This document shows positions 11,247 to 21,734 of a DNA stretch of 64,000 nt, one piece after another. Position numbers and translations under genes: made by a program. A model generated the notes under the pieces. The model worked only from the letters and a program-made list of their open reading frames with translations. It was not told where the DNA came from and did not search any database. Position 1 is the first letter of the stretch. The number at the start of each line of letters is the position of its first letter. Source of the DNA: Taxillus chinensis (Eukaryota; Streptophyta; Magnoliopsida; Santalales; Loranthaceae); NCBI GenBank assembly GCA_023512835.1, contig CM042089.1:55485427-55549426 (forward strand), given 5' to 3'.

Positions 11247-11573
11247 GCTAACTATTCAAATGTCAGCTCCAAAATCATGGTGATATCATATGAAAAGTAA
11301 AGACATGCTTAACTACCTTATAACACACCTTAACAATTGAAACATCGTTATCACAACAAGATACTAAGGTGGTCAATATAGTTAACCAGAATTTGCATAC
11401 CTTGGTAGCCATGCACCTCACAGGCAGAATATACATTCACATCAACAACATAAAAGAACAATGAAACATTCATGCAAACAAACAAACAACCGGTTCAAGG
11501 GAACCCCCCCCCCCCCACACTTAAATGATGCAATGCCCTCAGAGCATGGGAAAAGGAAAAAAGTTGAAGACCG
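11247..11573 (-). other. Athila 3' non-coding region with C13/G13 tract
   Basis: This lies between the end of the third ORF and the 3' LTR of M. On the minus strand it holds TTTAAGTGTG followed by G13 (complement of 11504-11516), then CCGGTTGTTTGTTTGTTTG, the same order as in copy P. No purine tract abuts the LTR itself, unlike the tract seen at 39634, which suggests a small deletion at the LTR border. No coding potential is seen. Confidence 0.7.
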
Positions 11574-12003
11574 TTACCGGTTGGTGGGAACACTATAGTA
11601 GAAGATAACATGGGCCACCATTCTTCTAAGACGTGCGACAAAGTCAGCCGAGGTTTCTCCTGTGAGTGCCCAAGTATCCTTATACTACAACAAAGCTATC
11701 AAATAATAGCAGACAAAAATCCCACAACTGAATTGATCAGGTTGTTGGGGAAGCTCTATTTCATTAAAGTGCACCAGAGGAAACTTGGATGTCAACAGCC
11801 CTTCTTTTCTGAGTGCGTTTTTGAGTTTTTTCAAGAAACCATGGACAAGCTTCTTCTTTCATGTGGAAAACCCATGGGCTTGGCTCGGGTCATAAAGGAC
11901 GACATGGCCCACAGTCAGGTCCAATTGCAAGAGTACAAAGTGTCGATCAAGGAGGACCGGTATAAGAACCTCATGGACCTGGTGCCAAGAGCGATGTCCT
12001 TCT
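11574..12003 (-). pseudogene. C-terminal part of Athila third ORF: Ulp1/C48-like protease domain
   Basis: Read on the minus strand, this continues in frame from 21735 once the TRIM and its AGAA duplication are removed. Ulp1-family (C48) cysteine proteases cleave SUMO-like modifiers. Visible hallmarks: a strand before the His (VLIPVLLDRHF), catalytic-type His at 11942-11940, Asp exactly 17 residues later at 11891-11889 (same spacing as yeast Ulp1), Gln at 11744-11742, and Cys six residues after Gln at 11726-11724 in the context QQPDQFSCGIFVC. HF replaces the usual HW. TGA at 11861-11859 and TAG at 11687-11685 break the frame; the final TAA is at 11576-11574. This copy is dead, but the active-site plan is intact. 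Confidence 0.85.
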
Positions 12004-12415
12004 TGTCACGACCCGAGCAGCGTGGTGCTGGCGGGACGTTTCTTAGTAGCACGATTCAGGAATGTATTCGTGCTACGTAAAGAGAGGGGTTGGTTGAAAG
12101 CGTAGATGGTGCGCAGCAGAAGGTTCCAGGCAGTTCGTGGAGGAAAACGGATGGAACCCCTTCGGAGTTCAGACGTGCCGACCCGGTTGAATGCGGGGAG
12201 CACACCGCTAGTCGAGGACTTGACGTTGAAGAAGGGATTTGGCCATCCTTACACAAACTGGTCAGAACCGGAGCCGTTCTCCGATGAGCCCAAGGTGGCG
12301 GGCGAAACTAGTCTACATGCGCTTCAACCCTTAAAGGCTAAACTTAGCGGACCGTGGATAGAGAAGCTAAGTGCCACAGTGGGTTGAGAGGCGCAGGAAA
12401 CCTGACCCCGTGACA
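12004..12415 (+). repeat. 5' LTR of the TRIM
   Basis: It starts TGTCACGACC and ends CCCCGTGACA. It is nearly identical to the 3' LTR except for a few substitutions and one- or two-base indels, so insertion is fairly recent. It contains no clear TATA box. Confidence 0.85.
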
Positions 12416-12810
12416 AGTGGTATCAGAGCCGAACCGGCCCGTATCCTGAAGACTCGCCGAGCACTCTCGCGAGTAGCGTGATCCCAAGGTGGGAGCTCAC
12501 AGAGGTGAGTCGACCGATAGTGTCTTGCACGCCTTGCGTCCATAGAGTTGGAGTATCCTAGAGTGTGATACGTAGCCGGGCAAGGGAGTACGAAGGAGCG
12601 CGTCGGAGCGATCTTGGAAGCCTCCTATCCTTTGGACATTGGGCGAGTGGGCGAGCATCTTGGTAAAGGTGTTGCAACATGCGGGGAAGCGATGTCCAAG
12701 CTGTTGACATTAGGCGAGTGGGAGGGCGTCGAGGTAACGATGCCATCGCCTGCGGGGAAGCGATGTCGACAAGCGCAACGAGGACGTTGTGAGGATTGGG
12801 TGGAGGAGAA
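12416..12810 (+). other. TRIM internal domain with primer site and polypurine tract
   Basis: TGGTATCAGAGCC at 12418-12430 is the primer-binding site of the initiator-Met tRNA type. GAGGATTGGGTGGAGGAGAA at 12791-12810 is the polypurine tract directly before the 3' LTR. Between them are two similar stretches around GCGGGGAAGCGATGTC (about 12680 and 12755). No protein domain is seen; open frames on both strands overlap and lack motifs. Confidence 0.8.
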
Positions 12811-13717
12811 TGTCACGACCCGAGCAGCGTGGTGCTGGCGGGACGTTTCTTAGTAGCACGATTCAGGAATGTATTCGTGCTACGTAAAGGAGAGGGGTTG
12901 GTTGAAAGCGTAGATGGTGCGCAGCAGAAGGTTCCAGGCAGTTCGTGGAGGAAAACGGATGGAACCCCTTCGGAGTTCAGACGTGCCGACCCGGTTGAAT
13001 GCGGGGAGCACGCCACTAGTCGAGGACTTGACGTTGAAGAAGGGATTTGGCCATCCTTACACAAACTGGTCGGGAACTGGAGCCGTTCTCCTGATGAGCC
13101 CAGTGGCAGGGCGAAACCAGTCTACGTGCGCTTCAACCCTTAAAGGCTAAACTTAGCGGACCGTGGATAGAGAAGCTAAGTGCCGCAGTGGGTTGAGTGT
13201 CACGCCCCGGATTTCCAACCCGAGGAAACCGGTACGTGACTCCCCATTCACCCACACGGAGGGCAATGGGGTTGGATTACCGGATGCCACACAAGCAAGT
13301 CTAACAATTACAATAAATCAAATAAGCCACATCTTTATTTAATTCCAAAACATCAAAGGTTCACAAAACAACCAAGTCCCCGATTACAGTTCAATCCCTT
13401 AGTACATTCCCCTCCCTGGGGTTACATAAATCATAAAAGTACATTCCTGAAATGAACAATAAAGTGGAGAGGGTCTTCCACCTTGGTGTATCCACCTAAC
13501 GCCCGTAAGTTCCTGGAAAACAAACAAACACGGTAGGAGGGGTGAGCAACCACGGCTCGGTAGGGATCATGTCTCCCCAACCCATCCCATGTTCCTAGCA
13601 TCTACATGCCATGTGTACAAGTGCAGTGTTGTGTTACAATAATTTCAACAAACATAATAACAACCACATCAACAATTTACAATCCTCCACTGCCACACAG
13701 GCTAACACTTTAACCAC

Positions 13718-13821
13718 AAGTGATTTAACCGCCTCTTCAGGCCAAGTGATTTAACCGCCTCTTCAGGCCAAGTGATTTAACCGCCTCTTCAGGCCAAGTG
13801 ATTTAACCGCCTCTTCAGGCC
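13718..13821 (-). repeat. 26-bp minisatellite, 4 units (LARD2 3' LTR)
   Basis: The unit AAGTGATTTAACCGCCTCTTCAGGCC is repeated four times with no divergence that I can see. It sits in the transcribed part of the LTR, at the same relative place where LARD1 has an unrelated unit. Confidence 0.92.
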
Positions 13822-14384
13822 AAGTACCACAGTCAAGCACACAACACACATGGTCACTCAAGCATACAACCAAACACTTGGTGTGCACCCGTTCACAAGC
13901 GCACAAACCCAACCATTCAGGCCATAGAGCAAACATCCAGCATACATACATACACTAAACCACAAGTCCAGTCACACGGACATATTACCAAACACTTAAT
14001 GGGCATATACACACAGCTAAGTTCACACACGCATTTCATCAAACATGTAGCAGGCATGTCGTACAGGCATTTTATCAAACATGTAGCAGGCATGTCGTAC
14101 AGGCATTTTATCAAACACTTTTCATGCATCACACAAACACCAGAAACACCAAAATCGCCATTGAAGGCCAACATTCATATAGGAGGTCACACCTATATGA
14201 ATTTACATATAAATAATATAACAGATGTAACTCCTATTCTGCCCTAGGACCCTAGGGACAGAGGAGGATTTAGGAAGAACAGAATCCCTACCTTGAAAAC
14301 GTCCTCCGGCTCTTGCTTCCACGCTAGACGTTGTCTTCCCCACGCACGACGCTCCGGGGCAAGAAGCCAGCTCTCCTTCCTTCC

Positions 14385-14387
<3 letters not shown>

Positions 14388-14441
<54 letters not shown>
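14388..14441 (-). repeat. (CT)n microsatellite, GA leader of LARD2
   Basis: About 27 CT units in plus reading, i.e. (GA)n just downstream of the TATA box on the element's own strand. Equivalent tracts lie at 20958-21011, 27540-27567, 34128-34150 and 60878-60901. Apparent serine-leucine proteins here are repeat artefacts. Confidence 0.9.
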
Positions 14442-14443
<2 letters not shown>

Positions 14444-14484
14444 GACGGCTGAAAAGAACCCTAAACCTAAAACAGAGGGCTTCT

Positions 14485-14566
14485 CCTCCTTATATAGACA
14501 ACACAACATCAAAACGACGTAGTTTTGATTAAGTGAATCCCAAGCATCAAAACGACGTAGTTTTGA
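14485..14566 (-). promoter_or_regulatory. LARD2 LTR promoter with twin ACGT palindromes
   Basis: Two 22-bp near-palindromes (arms ATCAAAAC and GTTTTGAT around an ACGT core) lie at 14508-14529 and 14545-14566. TGTCTATATAAGGAGG follows on the minus strand (14485-14500). The other LTR repeats this at 21053-21136. An ACGT core flanked by A/T arms is compatible with bZIP binding. Confidence 0.65.
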
Positions 14567-15146
14567 TCACACAAGTTAGCACCTTTCCGCACCCATATAG
14601 GCCAAAATACTTAGAATTTCAACATGGTTCTTTGGAGAAAGTTCATTAGAATGACAAAACCAAGGGAACCATGCAAAAATATGCTCGCACGCCAATTTGC
14701 ACGCCAATTCCCCAATTGGCGTGCAGCTCCAAATGCACTCAAACTTCACCACAAGTCTCCTTGCATCTTGTAGAGGCCTGAGGAGCAAAAATATGCTTGC
14801 ACGTGAAATGGGTGAATTCACGTTCAGCTCCAAATGCTCTGAAATTTCTGTGGTAGATAGAGGACCTCATTCTAAGAAACGTTTGTTCTTGCACGCCAAT
14901 TGTTTGAGGCCATCTACCCTATCAAAAGTGAGCTCCAAGATCAGCCAAAACGACTTAAAACCGCCTGTATACGCATAGCATCTTCCTAGGGCATAAAGGT
15001 ACGTTACCACTTGTCACATGCACCTCCCAAAAGTCTCCTCTTGGGCTCATCTCTTACCTCACACTTGTGCACCAACATCCAAGGTGTTTGTGGTTAACTT
15101 CTTACACATGGGTTACACACGGGTCATTACATCCTCTCCCCCTTAA

Positions 15147-18100
15147 AACTTTTCGTCCTCGAAAAGAAATGACGTACGAGGAAAACAAACACAAGCTACC
15201 CATTTGCCACCCGGCAAGCCACAACACCCAAATGGGTCATACACCGCGCACAAGACATAACAAAGACATAACAAGGTACCACCATAATCCATAACCACAT
15301 GCCTCACAATAATGCATATAACACATATCCGCATGTCGCAAATACACATCTCAAAACACATCACAATGAAGAACATATGTCTAAAAGACAAAACCAATAC
15401 ACCAAATCATACACAACTAATACAGGAAAACACATCACAATCCTTGGCCAACAGCCACCAACAGCCACCTCCCACTCTTAAGGTTGTTCGTCCTCGAACA
15501 ACGCCGGGTGTTGCTCACGCATCATGGACTCACATTCCATGTCCCGCCGCAGACGTGTCGGCCCCTAAAAGACAACACACCTTCCAAAATGCACATGCTG
15601 AGGCACATCACCCACAACCATTCACATACCCATGACCGAAGATATCACACCATAACACACATGAAGGTACGTACCCACAGACCCAATACAACACAGCATG
15701 ATAGGGAAACACATATTCGAATCTCACAAACAACCATTGTTCTCCTCACCTAACACATGTCACAAGTATTCACATGTCACGACAGTATAAGACATATACG
15801 CCCATCACTAACACGTTTAACAGATCACATAGGTCACAGAGCAACTCACATCATAAACACCACCACAAGGAACAACTCACAAACAAAACACTACTACACG
15901 TTTAACGTTCCACCGCCCATTCACCATCATTATAAACTCATCCGCAGGGACTGTCCTCACAACCTTCCCACCTTTGGACTTTTCGTCCCCGAAAAGAGGA
16001 AGCAGGTAGTAAACATCACGAGAAGACAACGCATGGGAGCAAGTCTGACAATAGTGAGGTCGAGAAACCTCCCACAAATTCGCTAAGACCCCAACAACCG
16101 AACAAGGCCAACACCATTAGCCTACGCGCGTCATAATAGAACCAACACTCCCCAATTAACGGTACCCCAACAAGAACCCGCGACACCCCGGATGTAGACC
16201 TCACCCTTACAGCTAGCACCAGGAGGCCACAATGAAAACAAATAAACGGGATAAGAGCATGATGTAAACCACAATCACGGTGCCACATTTGATATCACCA
16301 CAAGAAGACCCAGCATCACAATTGAATCCCCTCACGCGAACGTAGAACGGGCTTAGGGATCCGAAAAATACATCTGCTAGCAAGCCACATTAAAACCCAA
16401 CCAGCACCAATGATGGCTTGCCACAGTGACAATCCAGGACACAGCTATACTAGGATGAAGTTTCCATTCGGTTACGATCAACATGATGCCCAATGGAGCC
16501 CAGGGATGACAAATTCGATACCAGACACAACCACGGCAAGACTAAAAACTACGATCGGGCTAACACTAGTCACCAACGGTGAGAATCTACCAAAGAATCC
16601 CATGAACCGAACGCCACACAAATAACACCTCTCGACTACGGTCGGATAGGGATCCACCAAGGTCCCACACAGCCTTCACGAATTGGAGGCTTCGTTACAA
16701 CCCAAGTGATAACGCCTTACTCGATCAACAGACATTCCATGCGATAGGAATCCTTTGACGATGGGTAGGTACCAACAACATAGTTCTCTCCACCATGGAA
16801 GACTCTCCTACCTGCAACATGACAACAACGGAATCCTCTCGTGTCACCACTCACAGGTCACAAGGGAATCTCCCACCATCTCCGCCATACCAACCATCAC
16901 GTTCTATTCCTACACACCAATGAAACACTCAAATGGGCCAAGAAATACTCAGGCTTTAACCTCGGTTTAATGTGGTCACTACAATTCCTCCGGGTAGGCA
17001 TAAGAAACAAGAAATGCAAACTCCTGATTCGGGACTTCCACGTTACTCCCAAACACCCCAACACCTTGATGGCATGAACCATCTCACTTACCCCGTTATA
17101 CCGCACATGAAAGGTTTCCAAGGAGTACGGATGGAGGTCATCCGTCTACCACCACCGCTCTAAAACATACACCTTTGTGACATCTGTCCGACATAAATCT
17201 CTCCTCAAGGAGTAGCACTAACACCCCGTCCAAGCAAAAATGTCACAACCGACTCAACTCGGGCATCAAACAACCTTTTTCCAAGACAACAACACTTTAA
17301 TATTTAGCTTAGCCGGCCATCGCACTAGACAAGGTATAACATACACAACATCACCTAGAACACTCTCCTTCATCCTCACACCACATTTAATATTCTAATA
17401 CACTACACCTCATCCTTCTCTACGCACATGTCACAACACCCACATGTAATAACTCGTTGTATACCTTTACCACGAATGCAATACATACAACAACACAATA
17501 CCAAATTTCCAGCACCTTTGCAACACAAGCAATGGAACACAAGACACCTGACGAGCGAACGTACCAGCCTTACACCTTCTCTCCTCCTCTAAGCCTACTC
17601 CCACAAGATACGAACCGAAGGAATGGCCCTACCACGCAAAAGCACACCCTTAGTCCTTAGAGAAAGATAGCCCGAACAAGGCCTGCCAAATCTCACTTGC
17701 TTACCTCTTTTTACCAAGTTGATGCACCGGGCATAACCCTCAAAACCCACTCATAGCCGATAGTTGAGCTCCAGAACACTTCACATTTTACACGTGTGCA
17801 TCCCCATTTCACAACATGTTCTAAGAACATCACTCATGGTCTTTCACACTCGACAAACATGACACATGGCCACTGCTTGACCATCTGAGAACCCAGAACA
17901 CCCATATAGTTATTAACCAGAACTTGCAACGACCACTCTAGCCAACAAGATAACGCTTCAAAGACTCTAAGAGCAGGCTATACTAGCTGCGTTTTCCCCT
18001 CAACCCCAACGCTTGGAAAAGAAAGGTAACCATAGGAATATCCCTTTTAAGTAGTACTCCAACACACACCTCTATCCGCTGAAGAACATATTTCTATTAA

Positions 18101-19733
18101 TCAAGGTTGCCAAGGGGGTGTCACACAATAACTCACAAGCCATCACCTCACACCTCAAGCTCTACTAGCTAGCCGTCTAAATTCCCTCCCACTAGAAAAA
18201 GGGTTGCCTACAAGATTTGGTTACTTTGATTATCCACATGTGCCAAAATTGAATATCACTCACTTATAAAATCAACACCCAGATACTCATTAGTTACTTA
18301 TTATTCTTCTAGCGTTATAAATCTATATTTACTCTTTTTACTTATTTATTCCCTAACAGGTCACCAACCACATCCATTCGAAATGCTAACTCAAACGGGA
18401 CATGATAAAGTCCACCCTGCCTCACATAACTAGTACGAGACTCAACCGACAACCCACCAAAGGGGCACGATACCACCAATGAAGTTCTGTCTTGCTTTTC
18501 CACCTGGCCTCACCTGGGTAGTCCTCCCGCCTCCAAATCGGGACTCGGCGTTGAGCTTTACCCCTAGCTCGCCGAGCCGCCCCCCCTAACATCACTCCCA
18601 GACTGTACGAAGACGTCCTACTTTTCCACAGAGGTAACACCGGTACTGCTTCTTGGCACACTCTCTGTTCCAGTGCCCCGGCTATCCACAACAAGCGTAA
18701 TCTTTTGAGAAACAGGACTCAAACGGGAGTGTTGAGGGCTGACAGCTCCCGGCGTACCTCGCTCCCGATCGGTTGTCGAATTGCATCCCTCACCTCTGGA
18801 ATAATCGAGCTCAAGACGCCAACCTCTGCCGTGATTAGTCTATCACCTTCCACCGCAGCTCTCTCACTTGCCCAACCTGGGTCGCGGCCTCCTCTGTTAC
18901 CTCAATAGTCGCACGGCTTATAGTTTCCGAAACATTGGTTAAGCGAAAAGGTAGCGCTCCAGATTAACACTAAATGATCTCAACAATCGCGAGACCACTA
19001 CCGACTAAGCAGCTTAAGCTATAACACGCATTATTACCACACAAGTCCATAGGTTCACATTTAACAGACTATACCAATTTTTACATTCCATTGCATTGCT
19101 CATAACCACGCTTATTTCACACAGTACCAAACAAATCACATGCTCAACTATTCACAGAACACCAAACAAATCACATTTTAATTTTTTTTTTTTTTTAACA
19201 GTTCACAAGCCTCAAGTTTCCAAGCACACAGTTTCAATTCCACAATTTCTTTTCCATGTTTTCATGCTCGAACCATCACAAAATTTCGAGTTGCACAATT
19301 GAAACTTTATCATGTTCAAACCTTTTATCCATGCAATTACACACACCGCACACATTTCAGTTCTCATTAAACCACATTGCACAAGCATCCATTCCATAAG
19401 CACACGTTCGCTTAAACAAGGACCTTTCCTTGTAGTCATGCTCAAGGTACTTCAAATAAAATCAGAGTTGCACAGTTCTCACCTTATCACATTATTCATA
19501 TTTTTCTTTTATCACAATTAAAATTTTCACAGGTATCCACACCTTCACATATAACAACCAATGCAACTAGTGTCCTAATGCCAATGCATGCAAATCCTAC
19601 CACAAGACTGGACTACCCCAAGTACACCTTGGAGGCTCCAAGAGCACCGTGTTGATCAGGCACGTCCCTCCAGGCTCCTCCAAAGGACCCAAGATAACCA
19701 AGTCCGCCCACTACCCTAGGCCAACTAGACCAT
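15147..19733 (-). pseudogene. LARD2 interior with gag relics
   Basis: Minus-strand scraps: near 18700-18900 a gag-N-terminus-like string with EVRDAIRQPIGSEVRRELS; near 18590-18690 a zinc-knuckle-like string containing GHWNREC and RCYLCGKVG; and next to the purine tract the end LFEDEKF, which resembles the last residues of Tekay/Del pol. The rest (about 15400-18400) has no recognisable RT, RNase H or IN motif in any frame. The open frames present are short and mostly antisense. Confidence 0.6.
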
Positions 19734-19747
19734 GCTCGATACCATAT

Positions 19748-20972
19748 TGTCACGCCCGGATTTCCAACCCGAGGAAACCGGTACGTGACTCCCCATTCAC
19801 CCACACGGAGGGCAATGGGGTTGGATTACCGGATGCCACACAAGCAAGTCTAACAATTACAATAAATCAAATAAGCCACATCTTTATTTAATTCCAAAAC
19901 ATCAAAGGTTCACAAAACAACCAAGTCCCTGATTACAGTTCAATCCCTTAGTACATTCCCCTCCCTGGGGTTACATAAATCATAAAAGTACATTACTGAA
20001 ATGAACAATAAAGTGGAGAGGGTCTTCCACCTTGGTGTATCCACCTAACGCCTGTAAGTTCCTGGAAAACAAACAAACACGGTAGGAGGGGTGAGCAACC
20101 ACGGCTCGGTAGGGATCATGTCTCCCCAACCCATCCCATGTTCCTAGCATCTACATGCCATGTGTACAAGTGCGGTGTTGTGTTACAATAATTTCAACAA
20201 ACATAATAACAACCACATCAACAATTTACAATCCTCCACCGCCACACAGGCTAACACTTTAACCACAAGTGATTTAACCGCCTCTTCAGGCCAAGTGATT
20301 TAACCGCCTCTTCAGGCCAAGTGATTTAACCGCCTCTTCAGGCCAAGTGATTTAACCGCCTCTTCAGGCCAAGTGATTTAACCGCCTCTTCAGGCCAAGT
20401 ACCACATCAAGCACACAACACACATGGTCACTCAAGCATACAACCAAACACTTGGTGTGCACCCGTTCACAAGCGCACAAACCCAACCATTCAGGCCATA
20501 GAGCAAACATCCAGCATACATACATACACTAAACCACAAGTCCAGTCACACGGACATATTACCAAACACTTAATGGGCATATACACACAGCTAAGTTCAC
20601 ACAGGCATTTCATCAAACATGTAGCAGGCATGTCGTACAGGCATTTTATCAAACATGTAGCAGGCATGTCGTACAGGCATTTTATCAAACACTTTTCATG
20701 CATCACACAAACACCGAAACACCAAAATCGCCATTGAAGGCCAACATTCATATAGGAGGTCACACCTATATGAATTTACATATAAATAATATAACGAGAT
20801 GTAACTCCTATTCTGCCCTAGGACCCTAGGACAGAGGAGGATTTAGGAAGAACAGAATCCCTACCTTGAAAACGTCCTCCAGCTCTTGCTTCCACGCTAG
20901 ACGTTGTCTTCCCCACGCACGACGCTCCGGCAGCAAGCCAGCAGCTCTCCTTCCTTCCCTCTCTCTCTCTCT

Positions 20973-21013
<41 letters not shown>

Positions 21014-21702
21014 GACGGCTGAAAAGAACCCTAAACCTAAAACAGAGGGCTTCTCCTCCTTATATAGACAACACAACATCAAAACGACGTAGTTTTGATT
21101 AAGTGAATCCCAAGATCAAAACGACGTAGTTTTGATCACACAAGTTAGCACCTTTCCGCACCCATATAGGCCAAAATACTTAGAATTTCAACATGGTTCT
21201 TTGGAGAAAGTTCATTAGAATGACAAAACCAAGGGAACCATGCAAAAATATGCTCGCACGCCAATTTGCACGCCAATTCCCCAATTGGCGTGCAGCTCCA
21301 AATGCACTCAAACTTCACCACAAGTCTCCTTGCATCTTGTAGAGGCCTGAGGAGCAAAAATATGCTTGCACGTGAAATGGGTGAATTCACATTCAGCTCC
21401 AAATGCTCTGAAATTTCTGTGGTAGATAGAGGACCTCATTCTAAGAAACTTTTGTTCTTGCATGCCAATTGTTTGAGGCCATCTACCCTATCAAAAGTGA
21501 GCTCCAAGATCAGCCAAAACAACTTAAAACCGCCTTGTATACGCACTAGCATCTTCCTAGGGCATAAAGGTACGTTACCACTTGTCACATGCACCTCCCA
21601 AAAGTCTCCTCTTGGGCTCATCTCTTACCTCACACTTGTGCACCAACATCCAAGGTGTTTGTGGTTAACTTCTTACACATGGGTTACACACGGGTCATTA
21701 CA
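19748..21702 (-). repeat. 5' LTR of LARD2
   Basis: About 1.96 kb, with the same termini and internal order as the 3' copy. It has five rather than four minisatellite units and a CT tract interrupted by C10. Close identity of the pair points to a fairly recent insertion. Confidence 0.88.
20267..20396 (-). repeat. 26-bp minisatellite, 5 units (LARD2 5' LTR)
   Basis: The same unit as at 13718, with one additional copy. The 4-versus-5 difference within one LTR pair shows the array changes faster than the rest of the LTR. Confidence 0.92.
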
Positions 21703-21734
21703 TTGAGAGGCGCAGGAAACCTGACCCCGTGACA

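Larger units (their letters stand above)
13198..15131 (-). repeat. 3' LTR of LARD2
   Basis: About 1.93 kb, TGTCACGCCCC to GGGTCATTACA in plus reading. On the minus strand it contains, in order, a stem palindrome (14725-14698), twin ACGT palindromes and TATA (14566-14485), a GA-rich leader, and a 26-bp minisatellite. It differs from the partner LTR mainly in repeat copy numbers. Confidence 0.88.
13198..21702 (-). mobile_element. LARD2: large non-autonomous Tekay/Del-related LTR element
   Basis: Minus orientation, 8.5 kb, bounded by TSD TTGAG. LTRs are 13198-15131 (3') and 19748-21702 (5'). The primer site is complementary at 19734-19744 (TGGTATCGAGC on the minus strand) and the polypurine tract at 15132-15146 (TTAAGGGGGAGAGGA). 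The 4.6-kb interior keeps only scraps of gag and of the pol end; RT, RNase H and IN are unrecognisable. Long LTRs with a long non-coding interior fit the LARD definition. It shares family and layout with LARD1. Confidence 0.85.
12004..21734 (+). mobile_element. TRIM (miniature LTR retrotransposon), 3' LTR split by LARD2
   Basis: Two direct repeats of about 412 bp (TGTCACGACC...CCGTGACA) flank a 395-bp internal part that has a primer site and a purine tract but no coding capacity. Without the nested 8.5-kb element it is about 1.2 kb. It sits in the third ORF of M. The flanks share TTCT (12000-12003 and 21735-21738), a 4-bp TSD. Orientation is plus, opposite to its host element. Mobilisation must have been in trans. 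Confidence 0.85.
12811..21734 (+). repeat. 3' LTR of the TRIM, interrupted
   Basis: The LTR runs 12811-13197 and resumes at 21708-21734 after LARD2. The 5 bp TTGAG at 13193-13197 is repeated at 21703-21707 as the LARD2 target duplication. Reassembled, it is about 414 bp and ends CCCCGTGACA like the 5' LTR. Confidence 0.85.

Noticed and set aside
11504..11516. C13 tract as the actual polypurine tract adjoining the LTR
   Set aside because: It is about 260 bp from the LTR end at 11246, and what follows does not start with TG, so it is an internal signal and not the priming tract.
11610..12080. 156-codon plus-strand frame before and into the TRIM
   Set aside because: It is antisense to the Ulp1-like domain, crosses the TRIM insertion point and has no domain on the plus strand.
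12418..12440. A tRNA gene, because of TGGTATCAGAGCC
   Set aside because: Only the primer-complementary end is present, with no cloverleaf around it; it is a retroelement primer site.
13718..13821. Regular 26-bp repeats as a possible CRISPR array
   Set aside because: The repeats are contiguous with no spacers, lie inside an LTR, and the DNA is plant nuclear.
14293..14532. Ser-Leu or Arg-Glu repeat proteins
   Set aside because: Translation of a (CT)n/(GA)n microsatellite in the LTR leader; also at 20866-21102.
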